Counted from the first letter of the stretch, positions 35,251 through 45,701 are shown. The stretch is 64,000 nt of DNA from Bacillota bacterium (GCA_023421075.1 JAEZUM010000019.1:19683-83682), one strand, 5' to 3'. Notes: a model not told the origin generated them from the letters alone. Numbers and translations: made by a program.

Positions 35251-37530
35251 TTACTTGTTGTGTAGCTTTCTATAATCACCGGGGGTAATATTTACATATT
35301 TCTTAAAGAAGCGTTGGTAGCTCTGAACATTGTTATATCCGACCTTATCTGCGATCTCGTTTAAAGTTAAAAAGGTTGTAGCAAGATATGTCTTGCTTTT
35401 TTCAATGCGAACATTATTAAGGTAGTCCGTCAAGGTTACGCCGGTCTTAGCTCGGAAAATCTTACATAAATAAGAATAGCTAATATCCAACTGGTCTGCA
35501 ACGTCGGTAATGTTCATATCACGCATATAGTTCTCTTCCAGATACTTTTTAGCCAGTTCGCAGTAATTATTCTCTCTGGCATCGCTGCCTCCGTATTGTC
35601 TGCTTACAAACGTCAATAAATTGCGTATAAATTGAAGGATGTCAACTAAGGTCCTTTGATCATTTAATGATTGTAATAGATTGATATCAAGCAGCTTATT
35701 AAAATGGAATTCATGATCTAGCTCGAGTACGATTCGATTGCAGATATCCTTTGCCTGAGCTGCATTCTGAAGCTTTCTTAATTCCTCCTCTAGCTGAAGC
35801 AATATATTATCGATCTCATATTCATTTTGAGTGACGATGCTCCGGATCAAGGTAGTGTTTACTCTCAACATCAGATTATAAATATCATCGTTATCTTTGA
35901 CTTCCTTCAAGCATTCAGGGGTGATGATGTTATTCTTCCAGGAAAAGAAGTAAGCTGCTTCAACCAATTCCAAGCAAATATGAAATTGTGGGATGATATC
36001 CTCAACATTCAGAATGGGCCGACTGATTGCAAAATATGCATTGTTGTTGGTTAACTTTACTACGGTGTCAGATAATACCTTTCTTGTTTGGATTATACTT
36101 TCTGTTTCGTTTCCACGATATAGCAGTGCTAAATTATCATTTTCTATCTTAGTCAGAACACCCTTCATGGAGGATTGCAGATAGGTGCGTAAGACCTCCT
36201 GGAGATTTAGTCGAAATAGCATTTCCTCTTCCACCGACAGCTTCATATCAGTAATATCAAGCTTTATAATCAGCATCTCGCATAGGCCGTTACCCTCACT
36301 ATCAAAAAGATAGGGATGATCCTGGATAAAATCGGACCGACACTGGCAGTGCTCGAGAAAACTACGGAAGTGGAAGGTCTTACTCATCTCATCAAATTGC
36401 TTCAAAGTAAGTATGGCATTGGAATTAAAGGCATTCATCTCTGTAAATACATGCTTTAGCATATCAATCTCATCCGATACATTTTCCTTATGCAGATTTA
36501 TGGTGTTATCTGCAATATCGGAATATAGGGTATTAATGGGATGATACAGTCTTTTTGCCATATAGGCTGACATTATTAAAAGGAAGAACAGGACACCGAT
36601 ACATACTAGAAGAATATATTTGCTCAAATACTCAGCTTCATGAGAAGCAGCATTCACTGGATATGAAGTAACACAAAGAATACCACATTCCAAATCCTTC
36701 ATAAAATAGATTCGATCTTGAAATTCAACAAAAGATATGTCTTTTTCGATTAGCTTCGAATTCGTTCGTATAAGGATTGCAGGATCCGCATAATCACAGC
36801 TACCTTCCAAAAGCTCTCCTTCCGTAGACAGAAAGAAAAATTCCTCATTATTTTGATTAAGATCATAGGTTCCGGACACATCCGTAAAAAGTCGGTTCAC
36901 ACTAATATTACCGATCAAATAAAAATCAGGTCTTCCCTTTATGACATAAGAGAGAACCAATCGATTATATTCACTATACAGAACGGTTTTGTTCTTAACG
37001 GACTCATTATTAAAGGCATATCGAAGAGGTAGCTGCTGCACCTGATAACTATTTTTTGTATCTCTAAGCCACTGCGTGTCATAGAAGGAGTCGAATTCAT
37101 ATCGACCAGACATGGAAGTATAAATAGCTCCTGTGGTCTGATCATAAAAATAGACGGAGTGTAAAAGGTAGTATTTCTCGATCATTGACATCAGCCGGTT
37201 CGAGATGCTCCATAAATCAGTAATATAATTCTCAGAGAAGGTATAGGATGTATATTTCGGTTCCTGCTTTTCCACAGAAAGCTCGAGCTTTATGGTCTTT
37301 ATTCTCTGTTTGATTCCGGATGCTACTTCATTCAACTCAATGGATTTTTGCTGATGAAATTTATGCTCCACCTGGTTCACGACCATACTATACCAGAAAA
37401 TTCCCAAGATACAGACTGGGATTAAAACCAAGAGGATATTCGAGATTATTATTTTATACAAATAGCGCTGAAAACCCTTCCATTTTCGTTTCATAAGAAA
37501 TTTTCCAAGCAACGATTTTTTATCTGACAT
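35251..37530 (-). CDS. Membrane-anchored AraC-family regulator
   Basis: A 759-residue one-component regulator. A membrane helix at about 24-46 and a second at about 295-318 flank an extracytoplasmic sensor domain; the cytoplasmic part has a long linker and a C-terminal AraC-type double helix-turn-helix (ITDVADQLDISYSYLCKIFRAKTG, then LNEIADKVGYNNVQSYQRFFKK). Such proteins sense external carbohydrates and regulate adjacent transport genes. It is divergent from the second sugar transporter, which it probably controls. Confidence 0.9.
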   Translation of the reverse strand: MSDKKSLLGKFLMKRKWKGFQRYLYKIIISNILLVLIPVCILGIFWYSMVVNQVEHKFHQQKSIELNEVASGIKQRIKTIKLELSVEKQEPKYTSYTFSENYITDLWSISNRLMSMIEKYYLLHSVYFYDQTTGAIYTSMSGRYEFDSFYDTQWLRDTKNSYQVQQLPLRYAFNNESVKNKTVLYSEYNRLVLSYVIKGRPDFYLIGNISVNRLFTDVSGTYDLNQNNEEFFFLSTEGELLEGSCDYADPAILIRTNSKLIEKDISFVEFQDRIYFMKDLECGILCVTSYPVNAASHEAEYLSKYILLVCIGVLFFLLIMSAYMAKRLYHPINTLYSDIADNTINLHKENVSDEIDMLKHVFTEMNAFNSNAILTLKQFDEMSKTFHFRSFLEHCQCRSDFIQDHPYLFDSEGNGLCEMLIIKLDITDMKLSVEEEMLFRLNLQEVLRTYLQSSMKGVLTKIENDNLALLYRGNETESIIQTRKVLSDTVVKLTNNNAYFAISRPILNVEDIIPQFHICLELVEAAYFFSWKNNIITPECLKEVKDNDDIYNLMLRVNTTLIRSIVTQNEYEIDNILLQLEEELRKLQNAAQAKDICNRIVLELDHEFHFNKLLDINLLQSLNDQRTLVDILQFIRNLLTFVSRQYGGSDARENNYCELAKKYLEENYMRDMNITDVADQLDISYSYLCKIFRAKTGVTLTDYLNNVRIEKSKTYLATTFLTLNEIADKVGYNNVQSYQRFFKKYVNITPGDYRKLHNK

Positions 37531-37601
37531 TCTTCTTCTCCCCCATCAGAGCAGTATTACGAATCGTATCTATCTGATTTCAATGATTACTCTTTGTGAT
37601 T

Positions 37602-37631
37602 AGTATAGCATGCTACAAATTGTATTTTCAA
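37602..37631 (-). promoter_or_regulatory. Candidate promoter of the AraC-type regulator
   Basis: On the minus strand: TTGAAA (37631-37626), 18-bp spacer and TATACT (37607-37602). A palindrome TAGCATGCTA (37606-37615) overlaps the -10 side and may be an operator. Confidence 0.5.
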
Positions 37632-37791
37632 GTAAAGCGAGAATCCTACACTGGAATGATATATTTTGATAGTCCATGATAAATACTAATAGTCTTGAAT
37701 TGATTCGTACTATTGAACAATGGGAGGGATTATCCTAACATAGGTGTATCAGTTACATAGAGCACGCAATCATGTATATTTGGAGGTCACT

Positions 37792-38745
37792 ATGAAAAAG
37801 ACTCAGCTAGTAGGTCAACAGACCAGAGCCGGTACTCAGAAGAAAACACTTGGATTTTATATCTGGAGAGATAAATGGCTTTATCTCATGTTATTACCTG
37901 TCCTTATCTATTATATCGTTTTTAAATATATTCCGATGTATGGGTTAGTAATTGCCTTTAAGGATTACAACGTTTTTAAGGGAATCAATGCAAGTGAATG
38001 GGTGGGGTTGGAGAATTTTCAGAAGGTATTTGCGTCAGCTCCCTTCTGGAAATCCACCAGGAATACCTTAACCTTGAATCTTACAACCCTATGTGTGAAC
38101 TTTCCACTGACGATCATTGTTGCATTAATGTTAAATGAGGTACGCTCTGCTAGGTTTAAAAAGCTATCACAGTCTTTATTATATCTTCCTCATTTCATAT
38201 CCTGGGTAGTTGTAGCCGGTATAGCAACCAATCTATTTTCGCAAACCAGCGGCAGTGTGAATAATATTTTGGTCAAATTCGGCTTTGAAGCAATTCCTTT
38301 TCTAAATGAAAATGGTTGGTGGATCTTTACCTATGTTATCGCAAATGTTTGGAAGGAAATCGGTTGGGGAACCATCATATATCTTGCAGCAATAACGGGA
38401 ATTGATGAGTCCTTGTATGAGGCGGCTTATATCGATGGGGCAACTAAGATGCAGCGTATCTTCTATATTACAATACCGATGATTAAATCAGTAATTATTG
38501 TTATGTTGATATTATCCATTAGTAAAATGATGAGTATAGGACTGGATGCTCCTTTGCTGCTGGGGAATGCCAAGGTTATGGATGTATCGGAAGTAATTAG
38601 TACATATATTTACCGACTGGGTATAGTACAGGCAGAATATAGCTTATCCACGGTAATCGGGCTGTTTCAATCGGTGGTTAATATTATCATTCTCCTATTA
38701 GCAGATCGTTTTGCGAAGCTAATCGGCGAAGATGGTATTCTATAG
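37792..38745 (+). CDS. ABC sugar transporter permease (LplB-type)
   Basis: A 317-residue permease with about six membrane helices. The IPMYGLVIAFKDYNVFKGI segment and the EAA loop YEAAYIDGATKMQRIFYITIP are typical of LplB proteins. The ATG at 37792 has GGAGG 6-10 bases upstream; the in-frame ATG at 37744 lacks one. It opens the second sugar-uptake locus and pairs with the next permease. Confidence 0.93.
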   Translation: MKKTQLVGQQTRAGTQKKTLGFYIWRDKWLYLMLLPVLIYYIVFKYIPMYGLVIAFKDYNVFKGINASEWVGLENFQKVFASAPFWKSTRNTLTLNLTTLCVNFPLTIIVALMLNEVRSARFKKLSQSLLYLPHFISWVVVAGIATNLFSQTSGSVNNILVKFGFEAIPFLNENGWWIFTYVIANVWKEIGWGTIIYLAAITGIDESLYEAAYIDGATKMQRIFYITIPMIKSVIIVMLILSISKMMSIGLDAPLLLGNAKVMDVSEVISTYIYRLGIVQAEYSLSTVIGLFQSVVNIIILLLADRFAKLIGEDGIL

Positions 38746-38756
38746 GAGGGAAAGAA

Positions 38757-39647
38757 GTGCTTATGATTATGACGAAGAAAAATAAAACTAGGAATGCCTT
38801 TTCGATCGGGACTTTTCTGAATTATGCGCTACTTTCACTATTGGTTTTTATATGCTTTTATCCTTTTCTAAATGTTATTTCCTATTCCCTAAGCAGCAAT
38901 CGGGCAGTATTATCAGGAAATGTTACCTTCTTCCCGATTGAGTTACAGCTGGATGCATATAAGGAAATCATACATCGAGGACAAATATGGGTGTCCATCA
39001 GAGTAACAGCGATCGTTACACTTCTTGGCACCGGCTTAGGCTTACTTTTAACAATATTTGCAGCATACGCATTATCGAAAAAGAAGCTTAAGGGACGAGT
39101 ATGGCTATCCGGTCTGATCTTATTTACGATGTACTTTAACGGAGGTATTATTCCTACCTTTTTGGTAGTTCGAAATCTGGGCATGTATGATAAGCTGTCT
39201 GCTCTCTTCATACCAAGTGCAATCAGTGTATTTAATTTCATTGTTATGAGAACCTTTTTCAGACAGCTTCCGGAAAGCTTGGAGGAGGCAGCCTATCTGG
39301 ACGGTGCGAGTGATATAAAGATACTCACAAAAATTGTACTTCCTTTATCGCTTCCCATTATTGCAACGATTGGACTTTTTTATGCAGTGACCTATTGGAA
39401 TGATTACTTTAGTGCTCTATTATACATACAGTCACCGGATAAGTTTTCTCTGCAGCTAAGACTTAGAAGCCTGCTTTTTGCGGAGGAATTAGGGGCAACC
39501 GGTGCAGAAGGACTTGGCCAGTCCGTTATGGCGGAATCATTAAAAATGGCGTGTATTATCGTTGGAACTGCTCCGATCCTTATCTTTTATCCATGGCTTC
39601 AAAAGTATTTTGTGAAGGGTGTTATGCTGGGCTCTGTAAAGGGTTAA
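38757..39647 (+). CDS. ABC sugar transporter permease (YtcP-type)
   Basis: A 296-residue permease starting with GTG 6 bases after GGAGGG. It has six membrane helices, the EAA loop LEEAAYLDGASDIKILTKIVLP and the C-terminal LQKYFVKGVMLGSVKG. It starts 11 bp after the first permease ends. It is closest in style to the permease at 31919, so the two loci are related but the order of genes differs: here the lipoprotein follows the permeases. Confidence 0.93.
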   Translation: MLMIMTKKNKTRNAFSIGTFLNYALLSLLVFICFYPFLNVISYSLSSNRAVLSGNVTFFPIELQLDAYKEIIHRGQIWVSIRVTAIVTLLGTGLGLLLTIFAAYALSKKKLKGRVWLSGLILFTMYFNGGIIPTFLVVRNLGMYDKLSALFIPSAISVFNFIVMRTFFRQLPESLEEAAYLDGASDIKILTKIVLPLSLPIIATIGLFYAVTYWNDYFSALLYIQSPDKFSLQLRLRSLLFAEELGATGAEGLGQSVMAESLKMACIIVGTAPILIFYPWLQKYFVKGVMLGSVKG

Positions 39648-39700
39648 GAGACTGGCATTAGGATACACTGTAAAATTATTAAAAATAGGAGGAATTTGTT

Positions 39701-41389
39701 ATGAAAAAAATGAGACAGTTGCTTGCATTATTCTTAGTTCTGATCATAGCAGTTAGTATGATCGGTTGTGCTAAGAAAAAAGATGAAACTACAAGCAATA
39801 ATACGGGGGTTGAAGCAACAAAAGCTCCGGAAGCGACCAGCGAGCAGCCTACAGAGGCAGCACCGGAGGCCAGTGAGTTCCAGACAACCTTTGGTTCAAA
39901 GACCTTTGATGATGTTACCATCACGGTAGAGGTATTTGACAGAAGTAATGCTCCGGAAGGCAGCACAGTAATTGACAACAAATGGGTTGATTATATCAAC
40001 GAGAACATGAGTAAGGTTGGTATTAAGGTTGAATTTGTAGCAGTACCCAGATCAGAGGAGGTAAGTAAGGTTCAGCTTATGATGGCCTCCGGTACCGGTC
40101 CCGATCTCATGCTCTGCTATACCGGCTCTATTGTAGAAAGCTTTTTTAACGATGGAGGTACCTACGACCTGGCACCCTACGTAGATGGAGCAGATCAGGC
40201 ACAGAATCTGAAGGCATACATTGGAGAAGAGTGCTTAAGCGTCGGACGTAATGCAAATAATGCGTTGTGGGCTATTCCGGCAAGACGTTCAGTTACAGCT
40301 TCTCAAAACCTTTTTATTCGTAAGGACTGGCTGGATGAATTAGGCCTGCAGATTCCTACTACGGTAGATGAGATGTATAACGTTATAAAAGCATTTAAGG
40401 AGAAGAACCCAGATGGAAGAGCGGATGTCATTGCTTCCAGCTTCTCTACCTGTAAAAAGTCCAGTGATATACTTGGCGTTATGGCTTATGCTTTTTCGAA
40501 TAGCGTGGCTGATGAGAAAACCTTTAAAATCAATGCAGGTTCCCCGGCAGATATGATTTATAGCGATCCTGGCATCGGTGAGTACTTCAAATGGATAAAT
40601 AAGCTTTATAATGAGGGATTAATGGATCCCGAGTACTATGTGGGAAATGATCAGACCATGAAAGAAGACTTTGTAAATGGTAAGCTCGGAGTTTTTGAAA
40701 TCAATGTAAATTATAATGTTGACAGTATGCGAGGAAGTCTGTTACAGACATTAAAGCAGAACGATCCGGATGCAGATATTGTTAGTATCCCTCCGCTTAA
40801 AAATGTAAATGATGGTCAGCAATATAACAATGGTTATCCGGTCAATGGAGCATTTGTCTTCGTTCCACAGACCTGCAAGAATGTAGAAGCGGCGGTTACA
40901 TATCTTGACTGGCTTGCGACGCAGGAGGGAGGCTTCACTCTGTTCCATGGAATGGAAGGAGAGCACTTTAACTATGATGCAGAAAAAACACCGGTCATTA
41001 TCGATGCGGCCTACAATGCAACCGATAAGGATTGGACCAGACATGACTTGTTCTTAATTGGTAACCAGGGCTATTATAAGACACCGGAAGAATTTGCTAA
41101 GGCTACTTCCAAAGAAGCTCCCGGTTATGAGCAATATGTAATCGATAACTATAATAATGCTGCTACCGGTATTGTCAGAAACGATGCGACCTTTACAGCA
41201 CCTACCTTTACCGAGAGGAATACAGAAATAAGCTTGATCCGTGATGAGTATTTTGTGAAGCTTGTCACCTGTAAACCGGAGGAATTTGATAACACTTTGG
41301 CAGAATTCAAGTCTAAGTTAAAAAATGCTGGTTATGATAATATAGTTCAAGAGAGAACAGATTATTATAATACTGTATTCGGTAAATAA
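39701..41389 (+). CDS. ABC transporter solute-binding lipoprotein (LipO-type)
   Basis: A 562-residue lipoprotein with signal MKKMRQLLALFLVLIIAVS and lipobox MIGC (Cys23), then a low-complexity Glu/Ala/Thr/Pro linker to about residue 60. The globular part is an oligosaccharide-type binding protein. It should deliver substrate to the two permeases just upstream. An AGGAGG site precedes the ATG. A terminator at 41425 follows. Confidence 0.93.
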   Translation: MKKMRQLLALFLVLIIAVSMIGCAKKKDETTSNNTGVEATKAPEATSEQPTEAAPEASEFQTTFGSKTFDDVTITVEVFDRSNAPEGSTVIDNKWVDYINENMSKVGIKVEFVAVPRSEEVSKVQLMMASGTGPDLMLCYTGSIVESFFNDGGTYDLAPYVDGADQAQNLKAYIGEECLSVGRNANNALWAIPARRSVTASQNLFIRKDWLDELGLQIPTTVDEMYNVIKAFKEKNPDGRADVIASSFSTCKKSSDILGVMAYAFSNSVADEKTFKINAGSPADMIYSDPGIGEYFKWINKLYNEGLMDPEYYVGNDQTMKEDFVNGKLGVFEINVNYNVDSMRGSLLQTLKQNDPDADIVSIPPLKNVNDGQQYNNGYPVNGAFVFVPQTCKNVEAAVTYLDWLATQEGGFTLFHGMEGEHFNYDAEKTPVIIDAAYNATDKDWTRHDLFLIGNQGYYKTPEEFAKATSKEAPGYEQYVIDNYNNAATGIVRNDATFTAPTFTERNTEISLIRDEYFVKLVTCKPEEFDNTLAEFKSKLKNAGYDNIVQERTDYYNTVFGK

Positions 41390-41424
41390 TTTGCATCACG
41401 AATTAATACGGATAGGTTAATGAT

Positions 41425-41453
41425 AACAGGGAGAACAATATGTTTTCCCTGTT
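41425..41453 (+). terminator. Terminator after the second binding protein
   Basis: AACAGGGAGAACA pairs with TGTTTTCCCTGTT (13 bp, one G-U) with a 3-base loop, followed by a mildly T-rich stretch. Confidence 0.8.
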
Positions 41454-41517
41454 CTTATTCTTACGTATCTCGAAAAGCTGGTCCACACTTGCCTAAAAAT
41501 AAACAAGGAGGAAGACA

Positions 41518-42360
41518 ATGTTAGTTAATACAAAGATCACCGGCTTTGCCGATGAAATCGATACAGACATTAATAAGCAAGTACAATTATTAGGTAAACT
41601 AGGAATAACATATTTGGAATTTCGTAGTGCAAACGGAAAGAATGTTGCTGATTTTACCATAGAAGAGGCGAAAGAATTAAAGAAATATCTGACGGAGCAT
41701 AAGATACAGGTATCTGCGATCGGATCACCAATCGGCAAAATTAATATAACTGAGGATTTTGAAGCGCATTTTGAGGTATACAAAAGGGTAGTCGAAATTG
41801 CAAAAATCATGGAGACACCCTTTATCCGTATGTTTAGCTTTTTTGTACCGGAAGGAGTCGCACCAGAGTTATACAATGAAGAGGTTTATTCAAGGATAGA
41901 GCGTTTGGTTGACTATGCAAAAGAACATAATGTCATTTTGCTTCATGAGAATGAAAAAGATATTTTCGGTGAAAAGATACAACAATGCGTAAACTTGATG
42001 GAGCGTTTTTATGGTGATCATTTTAAGTGTACCTTTGATTTCGCTAATTTCGTTCAGGCAAAACAAGATACGCTGGAGGCATACGAACAGCTTCAATCGT
42101 ACATAGAGTATATCCATATTAAGGATGCAATTCTAGAGAACGGAAAGGTAGTACCTGCTGGGGAAGGGGATGGAAAATTAAGAGAAATTTTAAGAATGCT
42201 TGACCAAAGAGGTTATTCCGGGTTTTTAAGCCTTGAGCCACATTTATTCGAGTTTGATGGCTTAAAAAATTTAGAGAAAAATCCTGGAGATAGCTTATTG
42301 ACGGATGGTGAAGCTGCATTTATAGTAGCATATCAGGCTTTAATTAATATACTGGAATAA
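41518..42360 (+). CDS. Sugar phosphate isomerase/epimerase family protein
   Basis: A 280-residue TIM-barrel protein of the xylose isomerase-like (AP endonuclease 2) superfamily. Metal ligands are likely the Glu in LLHENEKDIFG, Asp in TFDFANFVQA, His in YIEYIHIKDA and Glu in FLSLEPHLF. It probably interconverts a sugar or sugar acid linked to the adjacent transporter. The exact substrate cannot be read from sequence. An AAGGAGGAAG site precedes the ATG. Confidence 0.85.
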   Translation: MLVNTKITGFADEIDTDINKQVQLLGKLGITYLEFRSANGKNVADFTIEEAKELKKYLTEHKIQVSAIGSPIGKINITEDFEAHFEVYKRVVEIAKIMETPFIRMFSFFVPEGVAPELYNEEVYSRIERLVDYAKEHNVILLHENEKDIFGEKIQQCVNLMERFYGDHFKCTFDFANFVQAKQDTLEAYEQLQSYIEYIHIKDAILENGKVVPAGEGDGKLREILRMLDQRGYSGFLSLEPHLFEFDGLKNLEKNPGDSLLTDGEAAFIVAYQALINILE

Positions 42361-42584
42361 TGCTGCTTCATGCTGTTGAGATAGTTCCTCTAGGTAATTA
42401 ATTATCACATTGTATTTCATCCGAAAATCATATAAAATAGCTGTAACAAGTGAATGAAATCGATTCACAAGGTAAGAGCGAGGAAGTTTGTACAGTAATA
42501 CTCCCTCCTTGTTCTTATGTTATTTCGAATAAACTTTAATACAGCTGGTAGTGATAGGTGACTGGTACGGATAGGAGAGATACA

Positions 42585-43283
42585 ATGAAGAAATTAGGAA
42601 TTATCGGAGCAATGGACGAAGAGGTTCATATTCTGAAGGGTCAGATGGCTGGTGTTCAGGTTCGGACCATCGCTTCCATGGAGTTTTATGAAGGCAGTCT
42701 GCAGGAGCATGCAGTGGTTGTGGTACGCTGCGGAATCGGTAAGGTAAATGCGGCGGTTTGTACACAGATATTGGTTGATCTTTTTCAGGTAGATGCAGTG
42801 ATCAACACCGGTGTTGCCGGTTCTCTTAAGAATGAAATCGATATCGCGGATATCGTACTTTCTACGGACACACAGCAGCACGATGTGGATGCAACAGGCT
42901 TCGGTTACCCCGCAGGTGTAATACCGCGAATGGAAGCTTCAATCTTTCAGGCGGACGAGTATCTGATCACTCTTGCCAGAGAAGTATGTCATGAGGTCAT
43001 CCCCGAGGTGGGAGTCCATACCGGCAGAATTGTAAGCGGGGATCAGTTTATCTCAGATAGTGAGAAGAAGACTTGGCTGGTTGACAATTTCGATGGATAT
43101 TGTACGGAGATGGAAGGTGCTGCCATTGCACAGGCGGCTTATCTCAATCGGATACCGTTTCTGATTATCCGGGCAATCTCGGACAAAGCAGATCACAGTG
43201 CAGAGATGAGTTACAAGGAATTTGAACAAATAGCAATTCGTAATACCGTAAAGCTGTTGAATGGATTAATTGCAAAAATATAG
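42585..43283 (+). CDS. mtnN: 5'-methylthioadenosine/S-adenosylhomocysteine nucleosidase
   Basis: A 232-residue nucleosidase that cleaves MTA and SAH to adenine and thioribose derivatives, recycling SAM by-products. Canonical motifs are LGIIGAMDEEVHILK with catalytic Glu, ASMEFYEG, NTGVAGSL, the MEGAAIAQAA purine pocket and AISDKAD with catalytic Asp. I chose the ATG at 42585 because AGGAGAG lies 6-12 bases upstream. It is followed by the terminator at 43294 and seems to be a single-gene unit. Confidence 0.96.
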   Translation: MKKLGIIGAMDEEVHILKGQMAGVQVRTIASMEFYEGSLQEHAVVVVRCGIGKVNAAVCTQILVDLFQVDAVINTGVAGSLKNEIDIADIVLSTDTQQHDVDATGFGYPAGVIPRMEASIFQADEYLITLAREVCHEVIPEVGVHTGRIVSGDQFISDSEKKTWLVDNFDGYCTEMEGAAIAQAAYLNRIPFLIIRAISDKADHSAEMSYKEFEQIAIRNTVKLLNGLIAKI

Positions 43284-43293
43284 AATTCAGATA

Positions 43294-43340
43294 GGATGTT
43301 GTCTGCATGCCGCTAGTGGCAGGTCGGCAGCATCCTTTTG
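43294..43340 (+). terminator. Terminator after mtnN
   Basis: GGATG with a following imperfect stem pairs with GGCAG-CATCC at 43326-43335, with an inner GCC/GGC stem, then TTTTG. Confidence 0.75.
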
Positions 43341-43404
43341 CTATTCATGGAGAAAACATGCCAATTATATCATAAAAAGTACAAAAAGTAATGCAATTCT
43401 TACC

Positions 43405-43434
43405 TTGATAAGAATTAGACAAATAAAGTATAAT
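43405..43434 (+). promoter_or_regulatory. Candidate promoter of the MoxR-DUF58-transglutaminase operon
   Basis: TTGATA (43405-43410), 18-bp spacer and TATAAT (43429-43434), 40 bp before the ATG at 43475. Confidence 0.7.
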
Positions 43435-43474
43435 AATGGAAGGGTTTATATTATTGAGAGAGAAGGGGAATAGA

Positions 43475-44416
43475 ATGGAAAACCAAAAGAAAATCGCTGA
43501 TATGATACATAATATGGAGCAGATTATCGTCGGTAAGAGAGAAGTAATCGAAAATACACTGGTTACCTTACTGGCCGGAGGACATCTTTTGCTGGAGGAC
43601 GTTCCCGGAGTAGGAAAGACGACACTTGCTAAGACAGTAGCACAAACCATTGATTGTGGCTTTACCCGAATTCAGTTCACACCGGATACCTTACCCAGTG
43701 ATGTGACAGGCTTATCCATTTATAATATGCAGAGCGGTAAATTCGAGTATTCAAAGGGTGCAATTGTGAATAATATCGTTCTGGCGGATGAGATTAACCG
43801 TACTTCGCCAAAGACCCAGGCAAGCTTATTAGAGGCAATGGAGGAGAAACAGATCACCGTGGATGGCGTGACATACCCTCTTCCCAGACCTTTTATGGTA
43901 ATTGCTACCCAGAATCCCATTGATTATCTTGGAACCTATAATCTTCCTGAAGCACAGCTGGACCGCTTTATGATGAAGATTTCCATTGGGTATCCTCAGG
44001 CCGGCGACGAGAAGATCATGGCGGACCGCTTCTTAAGTCATCAGCTCGTTCAGAAGCTGGATTCCATCGTTGACGGTGAGACCGTCATAAAGATGCAGAA
44101 GGAAGTGGAAGAGGTTAAGGTTAATCAGGATCTGGTTACATACATAACGAAGATTGTTCAGGAGACAAGAAGGGACAGTAATATTTCCCTTGGAGCAAGC
44201 CCAAGAGCGACATTGGCTCTGCTTCGTGCCTCTCAGGCTCAGGCTTATCTGGAGGGAAGAAACTACTGTATCCCGGACGATGTCATGAAGCTGGTACAGC
44301 CGGTTCTTGCTCATCGTATCATCCTTGCTCCGGAAGCGAGATTATCCCAGACCAAAGTAGATAAGGTATTGAAGGCATTGGTTTCCAAGGTGACAGTACC
44401 GGTACTTGCCAAGTAA
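43475..44416 (+). CDS. MoxR-family AAA ATPase
   Basis: A 313-residue chaperone-like ATPase. Walker A is in EDVPGVGKTTLAKTVA, the family segment FTRIQFTPDTLPSDVTG follows, Walker B is in NNIVLADEINRTSPK and sensor 1 in FMVIATQNP. MoxR proteins act with DUF58/VWA partners in maturation of complexes. The ATG at 43475 has an AGGGGA site. DUF58 and transglutaminase genes follow, the standard triad order. Confidence 0.95.
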   Translation: MENQKKIADMIHNMEQIIVGKREVIENTLVTLLAGGHLLLEDVPGVGKTTLAKTVAQTIDCGFTRIQFTPDTLPSDVTGLSIYNMQSGKFEYSKGAIVNNIVLADEINRTSPKTQASLLEAMEEKQITVDGVTYPLPRPFMVIATQNPIDYLGTYNLPEAQLDRFMMKISIGYPQAGDEKIMADRFLSHQLVQKLDSIVDGETVIKMQKEVEEVKVNQDLVTYITKIVQETRRDSNISLGASPRATLALLRASQAQAYLEGRNYCIPDDVMKLVQPVLAHRIILAPEARLSQTKVDKVLKALVSKVTVPVLAK

Positions 44417-44458
44417 ACATGTGACTTGCAGCATTCTATGATAGAATGGAGATATTCT

Positions 44459-45655
44459 ATGAAAATAAATCGATTGATTTTTGCGGCTGCAATTGTCGGA
44501 AGCAGTGTGTTTGCCTCATATTTTGGAGGCAACATTTCCTATGCCCTGTTTTATCTGTCCATATTCATTCCGATTATTGCGTTCCTCTACACGTTATATG
44601 TTTACTTCCGTTTTAAGATTTATCAGAAAATGGATTCTTATCTGGTGGTAAAGGGAGATTGGACCATCTATTCCTTCGTTATTGCCAATGAAGATTACGT
44701 CACCTTCCGTAATGTTAAGGTTAATTTTCTGAGTGACCGATCAACCATTGAATCGGCACATCAGATCGCAGAATATAGTCTACTGCCAAGTGAAAGTGAA
44801 CGTTTGGAGACACGAATCAAATGCAACTACCGCGGAGAGTATTATGTCGGAGTAGATTCCATTGAGGTTACGGACTTTTTATATCTCTTTAGCATTACAT
44901 ATCCGATCACCTCAAAGCTTAAAGTGGTGGTGCTTCCGAGAGTGGTGCAATTGGATCAGTTGGGAATCGCGCCGGGTCAGACAGATGTTAAGAACCCGCT
45001 GCGCTCCGGCAACATGGCGGAGGAGGAGCTGGATACCGAGATGCGAAAGTATTATCCGGGTGACAGCAGAAAGCGAATTCACTGGAAGGCTTCCGCAAGA
45101 ATGCGAGAGCTGATCACCAGAAAATATCAGCATATCCCCAAAGCAGAAATTGTCCTTTTCATGGATCTGATGAAAATCAAGGAGGATGAACTGAAGGTTG
45201 TTATCGCAGAGGATAAGATTATCGAGAGTGTGCTGGCAATCTCAAATTTTTATGCACAGAGAGAGACGCCCTCCCAGATTATCTATGAAATGGACGGAAA
45301 AAGACTGGTTGATGTTCATTCAAAGGAGGATTTCAATGCCTTTTATAAGGCTTGTGTACATATCCGTTTCGACAGTCAGATTCCGGTCAGTGAACTTCTT
45401 GCCGAGAGACTGCTGCGCGGTGAAGAGGGTATGTTCTGTGTGATTGCAACGCATAGTTTGACGAAGGAGCTTTATCTTACCTCCTTGCAAGCCGTGTCAG
45501 GTGGCAATCATGTCAGTGTCTTATTTGTAAGTGATGATGTATCCGAGCAGACCAAGGAGACGAAGGAGAGTATGAAAGCGTCCGGAATTCCGGTATATCA
45601 GATTATGTCCGAGGATGAGATTGTGGATGTTCTGGCACTAACGAGTAGGTACTAG
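44459..45655 (+). CDS. DUF58 domain protein
   Basis: A 398-residue protein with two N-terminal membrane helices (about 6-22 and 25-50) and a C-terminal DUF58 domain recognised by the YPGDSRKRIHWKASARM motif near residue 200. DUF58 proteins often carry a VWA-like fold and work with MoxR ATPases. The ATG at 44459 has GGAGA upstream. Its gene lies between MoxR and transglutaminase genes, which points to one membrane-associated complex. Confidence 0.92.
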   Translation: MKINRLIFAAAIVGSSVFASYFGGNISYALFYLSIFIPIIAFLYTLYVYFRFKIYQKMDSYLVVKGDWTIYSFVIANEDYVTFRNVKVNFLSDRSTIESAHQIAEYSLLPSESERLETRIKCNYRGEYYVGVDSIEVTDFLYLFSITYPITSKLKVVVLPRVVQLDQLGIAPGQTDVKNPLRSGNMAEEELDTEMRKYYPGDSRKRIHWKASARMRELITRKYQHIPKAEIVLFMDLMKIKEDELKVVIAEDKIIESVLAISNFYAQRETPSQIIYEMDGKRLVDVHSKEDFNAFYKACVHIRFDSQIPVSELLAERLLRGEEGMFCVIATHSLTKELYLTSLQAVSGGNHVSVLFVSDDVSEQTKETKESMKASGIPVYQIMSEDEIVDVLALTSRY

Positions 45656-45701
45656 GTGTTTTGATGGAAATTAGCGAATTACGAAACTGGGGGTGGCTTT
45701 T

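Noticed and set aside
42361..42584. Possible SAM-type riboswitch before mtnN
   Set aside because: Only a short GTGAAT/ATTCAC hairpin and an imperfect terminator-like stem are seen; no conserved riboswitch core.
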